Assembly (NCBI GenBank): GCA_001939145.1
Contig: LSRX01000514.1
Location: 426,455 to 490,454, forward strand
Origin: Symbiodinium microadriaticum
Taxonomy: Eukaryota; Sar; Dinophyceae; Suessiales; Symbiodiniaceae
Length of the DNA: 64,000 nt
Direction: 5' to 3'
Every line of letters begins with the position of its first letter. The first letter of the stretch is position 1. Positions 60,723 to 64,000 of the stretch are shown here, in pieces. The notes beneath the pieces are model-generated. The model ran no database searches, had not been told where the DNA came from, and was given only the letters and a program-made list of their open reading frames with translations. Position numbers and translations under genes: made by a program.

Positions 60723-60828
60723 CCTGGCTCCTTGTTGGATACAATTTTTGCCTTTCTGTTATAATTAAATCCCAATGAGGATTAAAACTATATAATCATT
60801 TTTACTATGGCTACAACAAGGAACCAGG
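60723..60828 (+). mobile_element. Inverted-repeat element J2
   Basis: Family J, 106 bp, CCTGGCTCCTTGTTGGATAC and inverse AACAAGGAACCAGG. Confidence 0.65.
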
Positions 60829-60906
60829 AAAGGACTGTGTTTTTTTGGAAACCCTAAACCCTAAACCTTCTGTTTGCCTTGTTTTTTTTTTCGGATCCTT
60901 TGACAG

Positions 60907-60982
60907 GACCCTGGGTGCGCATCACCAGCGCTCTGGAGCCGGAAGGCATACCAGGCCTGGATCTGAAATCGGAGACTTCAGG
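60907..60982 (+). CDS. Short exon before telomere-like array
   Basis: Acceptor TTTGACAG|G, then PWVRITSALEPEGIPGLDLK, SETS, donor-like TTCAGG|GTTTAG made by the first repeat unit. Confidence 0.45.
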
Positions 60983-60984
60983 GT

Positions 60985-61140
60985 TTAGGGTTTAAGGGTT
61001 CTAGGGTTTAGGGTTTAGGGTTTTAGGTCTGGGTTTAGGGTTTTAGGTTTAGGGTTTTAGGTTTAGGGTTGTAGGTTTAGGGTTTAGGGTTTCAGGTTTA
61101 GGGTTGAGGGTTTTAGGTTTTAGGGTTTAGGGTTTGGTCT
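60985..61140 (+). repeat. TTTAGGG-type array
   Basis: G-rich block with GTTTTAGGTTTAGGG variants. Confidence 0.8.
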
Positions 61141-61146
61141 GGGGGG

Positions 61147-61226
61147 CAATAGTTAGAATAGGGTTTTGGGGGTTCCCTGTTGTAATTATAATAATGATAT
61201 AGCCCCAAAACCCTATTCTAATTGTT
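61147..61226. mobile_element. Single palindromic element S1
   Basis: About 24-bp arms, CAATAGTTAGAATAGGGTTT and inverse, AT-rich loop. Confidence 0.5.
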
Positions 61227-61375
61227 AAGGCCCCTTTATTAGGTGTCGGGGGCGGTTGTTTAGAACGGTTCCTACATGGGTTTCCTCTGTGGGGATGATT
61301 CCGGAAAAGAATTTTGAAGAGATTGGCCGCAGGGCAAAGGGCCAAAGCCTAAATCCTTGGCCTGGGCAATAAATC

Positions 61376-61498
61376 TCAAAAGCCCCACGCACGAAACACC
61401 AAGTCAAGACGACGGAGAGCTTGGACGTAGTCTCTCCATCCTTGCGCCGTGCCGTGGCTTCACGAAAACTTCGTGAGAAAAAGCCTCCTAAGCCCTAA
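61376..61498 (+). CDS. Basic coding-like island
   Basis: TKHQVKTTESLDVVSPSLRR, AVASRKLREKKPPKP, stop from a CCCTAA unit. A second frame is also open. Confidence 0.3.
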   Translation, partial: SKAPRTKHQVKTTESLDVVSPSLRRAVASRKLREKKPPKP

Positions 61499-61739
61499 AC
61501 CCCTATGAACCGCAAACCCTAAAACCATCCGAAACCTTAAGCGCCAAACCCTAAACCCGGACCTCCGAAGGCAGGCTGGTAAAAGTTCTGGAACCCTGGC
61601 CCTGAACCAACTCGGTAGGGTTCAGGGCTTGTAGGGTTGAGGAGTTTTGGTTTAGGTGTTTAAGGTCTAGAGGTATCGGATTTTTAGGGTTTAGGGCCAA
61701 GGGTTTCTGGCTTGCAAGGCGAGGCTTTCCACAGCTACA

Positions 61740-61889
61740 ATGGCTTTGCAACCCAGCTCAGGATTTCACAGCCTTGAGCCCGAATTCCCCGCACTTGAAC
61801 CCGCTTCACCGCCCCATCAAGACTATCCAACATCCTCACGTTTGCGTCCCCACTTTAGGCAGCCAAATGCAGCAAATCCTGATCCCTAA
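61740..61889 (+). CDS. 49-codon ORF with ATG
   Basis: MALQPSSGFHSLEPEFPALE, PASPPHQDYPTSSRLRPHFR, stop from a CCCTAA unit. Pro/Ser-rich, possibly disordered. GC donor TTTAG|GCAGCC possible at 61859. Confidence 0.45.
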   Translation: MALQPSSGFHSLEPEFPALEPASPPHQDYPTSSRLRPHFRQPNAANPDP

Positions 61890-62071
61890 ACCATCCTCAC
61901 ACCCCAAGTCCTAAATCCGCAAACCCCTCCAGGCCTAAAGCCCTGAACCCCTAAACCCCCTTATGAAGCCTGTTGCACACACACACACACAAGCAAGACA
62001 GAAGCAAAGCTTATGAAGCCGTCTCGCGACCCCAAATCCTACAAAATACTAGCTTTATGACCCCTGAATAA

Positions 62072-62269
62072 GACCGTAGAGCCCTTAGAACGGTAGGTTT
62101 TTGGGGGGATCCCCATTTTTGGACCCTTCAGTTCTCTCCTGGAAGGTCCGGACTGCGGCCTCTGGACGTACCAGGCCCTGGGCTCCTCTTGGGCGCCTTT
62201 TTTTGCCTCCCTAGTGCAAAGTTTGCAGAATGCCTGGCTTTAAGGGTTTTTGTGCATGATAATGTCTGA
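62072..62269 (+). CDS. 65-codon island, no ATG
   Basis: GFWGDPHFWTLQFSPGRSGL, PLDVPGPGLLLGAFFCLPSA, FAECLALRVFVHDNV, stop. Possible acceptor CGGTAG|G at about 62096. Confidence 0.4.
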   Translation, partial: DRRALRTVGFWGDPHFWTLQFSPGRSGLRPLDVPGPGLLLGAFFCLPSAKFAECLALRVFVHDNV

Positions 62270-62432
62270 AGCCAAAGCCTATAACTTACACTAAAAAGTA
62301 CGTTTCAGGGGTTTCAGGGCATTAGCTGTAGATCCGTGCAGTCATCATGTCTATCCTAGCAGCGGGCTTCCGTTCTACTTGGGCACACCTTTTGCCATCC
62401 TGGCCTCCTTGAAGCCTATATAGCTGGCCTAG

Positions 62433-62632
62433 AGAAACTACGGTTGATGATATAACTCCTACATTACCTTAAGGACCCTAAACTATATGGGAGTTATGGT
62501 ATGTTCCTTAGCTATTATGGGTAATGCAGGATATAAACCATCAAAAGTATGAAGGTCGCTTGATTGGCTATGAAGGCAATATCATATCCGGACAATCCAC
62601 TTGCTGTTGGGAAGGTATCCTGGTCTCTCTAG
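62433..62632 (+). CDS. Exon interrupted by D9, with donor
   Basis: Acceptor GGCCTAG|; 62433-62440 joined to 62550-62632 when D9 is removed keeping one TA. Reads NYEGRLIGYEGNIISGQSTC, CWEGILVSL, then donor TCTAG|GTATGG. The following island may be the next exon. Confidence 0.5.
62439..62549 (+). mobile_element. Inverted-repeat element D9
   Basis: Family D, 111 bp, TACGGTTGATGATATAACTCC, right end ATCAAAAGTA, TA at both ends. Confidence 0.75.
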
Positions 62633-62702
62633 GTATGGCTTTAGATTGTTTGGGGCTTGGGGTTCTATGCGCGGTTGGTCTATCTCAGAACTAACATATT
62701 GA

Positions 62703-62798
62703 CCGGAGCGTCTGCAGAAGGTTGTAGCTGATCGAAAACGAGCAGCATTCTTTGGCCAATATTACCTATTTCTTCTTCTTTCACGGAGAAAAGCCTGA
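62703..62798 (+). CDS. Exon-like island to stop
   Basis: ERLQKVVADRKRAAFFGQYY then LFLLLSRRKA. Basic helix plus hydrophobic tail, about 70 bp after a donor. Confidence 0.45.
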   Translation, partial: PERLQKVVADRKRAAFFGQYYLFLLLSRRKA

Positions 62799-62837
62799 AT
62801 TGAAACTAGTGTATTTCGGACTTCGCCGCTAAACCCA

Positions 62838-62946
62838 AACCCTTAGCATCGAAATAGCCCAAAAGCCTTATATAATAGGGTCTTTGGGCCCAAAAGCCTG
62901 AAAATATGAGTCCTTTGAGGGTAAGGGTAAGTGTGTAGCCTGCACC
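62838..62946 (+). repeat. Dispersed repeat P, copy 2
   Basis: Close copy of 821-924. Confidence 0.65.
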
Positions 62947-62979
62947 CTAAACCCTAGACCCTAAACCCTAAACCACCAG

Positions 62980-63035
62980 GCTTCCTTCTACGCTGAGTGT
63001 CATGGTGCTCTGCCGGTGCCTGGGCTGCGGTTCAG
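62980..63035 (+). CDS. Short exon-like island
   Basis: Acceptor ACCACCAG|G: ASFYAECHGALPVPGLRF, possible GA donor TTCAG|GATTCA. Confidence 0.4.
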
Positions 63036-63063
63036 GATTCACGCCTAGGGTTTCGGCTTGGGG

Positions 63064-63240
63064 GTTTAGGGTTGAGGTTTAGTTGTATCTGTTTCGAGGG
63101 TCAGAGTTTAGGGTTTAGGGTTGAGGTTTGGTGGTAGCTATTTCGAGGGTTAGAGTTCAAGGTTTACGGTTGAGGTTTAGTGGTATCTATGTCTATGGTT
63201 AGAGTTTAGGGTTTAGGGTGTAGGTGTAGTGGTAGCTAAC
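63064..63240 (+). repeat. TTTAGGG-derived tandem repeat
   Basis: Three to four units of about 57 bp: GTTTAGGGTTGAGGTTTAGT, GGTATCTATTTCGAGGG. Confidence 0.75.
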
Positions 63241-63257
63241 TTCCCTGACTTCTAAAC

Positions 63258-63362
63258 GCATCTGAGGTGCAGTTTCTCGATCGCCTCGGCGAGTATCAGG
63301 CGCGCTAGGGCGAACACTTTCCCTCCGTCTCAGGATCTAGCCTACTCTCAGCATGATCCCTA
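63258..63362 (+). CDS. Coding-like island
   Basis: LRCSFSIASASIRRARANTF, PPSQDLAYSQHDP, stop from a CCCTAA unit. Weak. Confidence 0.25.
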
Positions 63363-63450
63363 AACCCTAAACCCTAAAACCCTAAACCCTAAACCCCCAA
63401 AACCCTAAACCCCCAAAACCCTAAACCCCTAACCCCTAAACCCTAAAGCC
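63355..63450 (-). repeat. CCCTAAA-type array
   Basis: C-rich block. Confidence 0.8.
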
Positions 63451-63577
63451 TGAAATCATCCCCCGGCAGCCCCAACCTCGCCAGTTTCTTGGAGGCTCCT
63501 TAAACGAACGCCACGCCCCTACAAGGCTGTCCGCCTTTCAGGTCCCCTTTGTCCTTAACCGTTCGACCTCATACTAA
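63449..63577 (+). CDS. Coding-like island
   Basis: IPRQPQPRQFLGGSLNERHA, PTRLSAFQVPFVLNRSTSY, stop. Donor candidate CTTTCAG|GTCCCC. Confidence 0.35.
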   Translation, partial: PEIIPRQPQPRQFLGGSLNERHAPTRLSAFQVPFVLNRSTSY

Positions 63578-63681
63578 CAATAAAACTAGTGTTTCGGGTT
63601 TAGGGTTTATATAGGGCTTAGTACGATTATCGTTAATTATTGTTTAGCGACATTTTGCCCTTTAAAGCAGCCCTGTTCTAG

Positions 63682-63825
63682 TTCTTAACGCCCAACTCGG
63701 CAAAACGCTTCATGAGCATGGGGGGTTCGGGGCTAGAGCTCCAGGGCCTTGCGTGCAAAGAGCATGAAAGCAGTGGCGGCGTAGCACCTGCGGTTTATTC
63801 AGAGTTTGTAAGGTTCCAGGCTTAA
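63682..63825 (+). CDS. 47-codon island with ATG inside
   Basis: Acceptor GTTCTAG|; NSAKRFMSMGGSGLELQGLA, CKEHESSGGVAPAVYSEFVR, stop. ATGs at 63712 and 63718. GC donor TCCAG|GCTTAA possible. Confidence 0.45.
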   Translation, partial: FLTPNSAKRFMSMGGSGLELQGLACKEHESSGGVAPAVYSEFVRFQA

Positions 63826-64000
63826 GTGTCGGAGTTTATAGTTAAAGGTTAGGGCTTTCGGGGTTTAGAACGTAGGGCCTAGGCTGCTCATGTGAATGCA
63901 AGCGCATGTTTATGGAGCCACAAAGGTCAGGGGAAGCAAACGAAACCCAAACCCCAAGACCTTAACCATCCAACAGCCAAAAGCCCAAATCCTAATCGCA

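Overview
This window is eukaryotic nuclear DNA, probably from a protist with a large genome, and a dinoflagellate is my best guess. I infer this from four things. Degenerate TTTAGGG/CCCTAAA repeats (the telomere unit of plants, dinoflagellates and chromerids) are scattered through all 64 kb in both orientations. There are no bacterial operons. Short coding islands carry eukaryotic splice signals, including AG|G acceptors and GC-type donors, which are common in dinoflagellates. Many short transposon-like elements also lie inside coding frames. I could not confirm the taxon or name a single protein.

The window has four layers. (1) Interstitial telomere-like arrays of 30-570 bp, some organised into longer repeat units. 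(2) About 75 short inverted-repeat elements of roughly 80-120 bp, sorted here into families A-J plus single palindromes. Families A, B, C, E and G all begin CCC and end GGG; D, F, H and J have other ends. Clear target duplications are 3 bp for A, E, F, G, H and J, 2 bp for C, and TA for B and D. (3) Dozens of coding islands of 20-180 codons, nearly all on the + strand. (4) Microsatellites and unassigned sequence.

The central observation is that deleting an element together with one copy of its target duplication repeatedly joins two coding islands in frame. Examples: 5775-6516 (179 codons, A6 and E11 removed), 13246-13875 (145 codons, B7 and A8), 16662-17303 (144 codons, A9 and C2), 19440-19944 (93 codons with ATG, C3 and C4), 1185-1584 (91 codons, A1), 52855-53215 (85 codons, D8), 28891-29321 (75 codons, A11 and C6), 35988-36363 (52 codons with ATG, F4 and D4). 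This fits introner-like elements spliced from transcripts, or a field of genes killed by insertions. Only transcript data can separate the two.

Some islands have clean splice signals, for example 30894-31037 (48 codons, phase 0 at both ends) and 11367-11615 (donor CAG|GTAAGA). Telomere-like arrays often touch the island edges. The repeat itself contains an acceptor (TTTAG|G) and a branch-like CTAAA, so the arrays may act as introns. Limits: the islands were read by eye, other frames are sometimes equally open, no product was recognised, and boundaries are approximate. Two N bases beside homopolymer runs and an exact 437-bp repeat point to local assembly problems.
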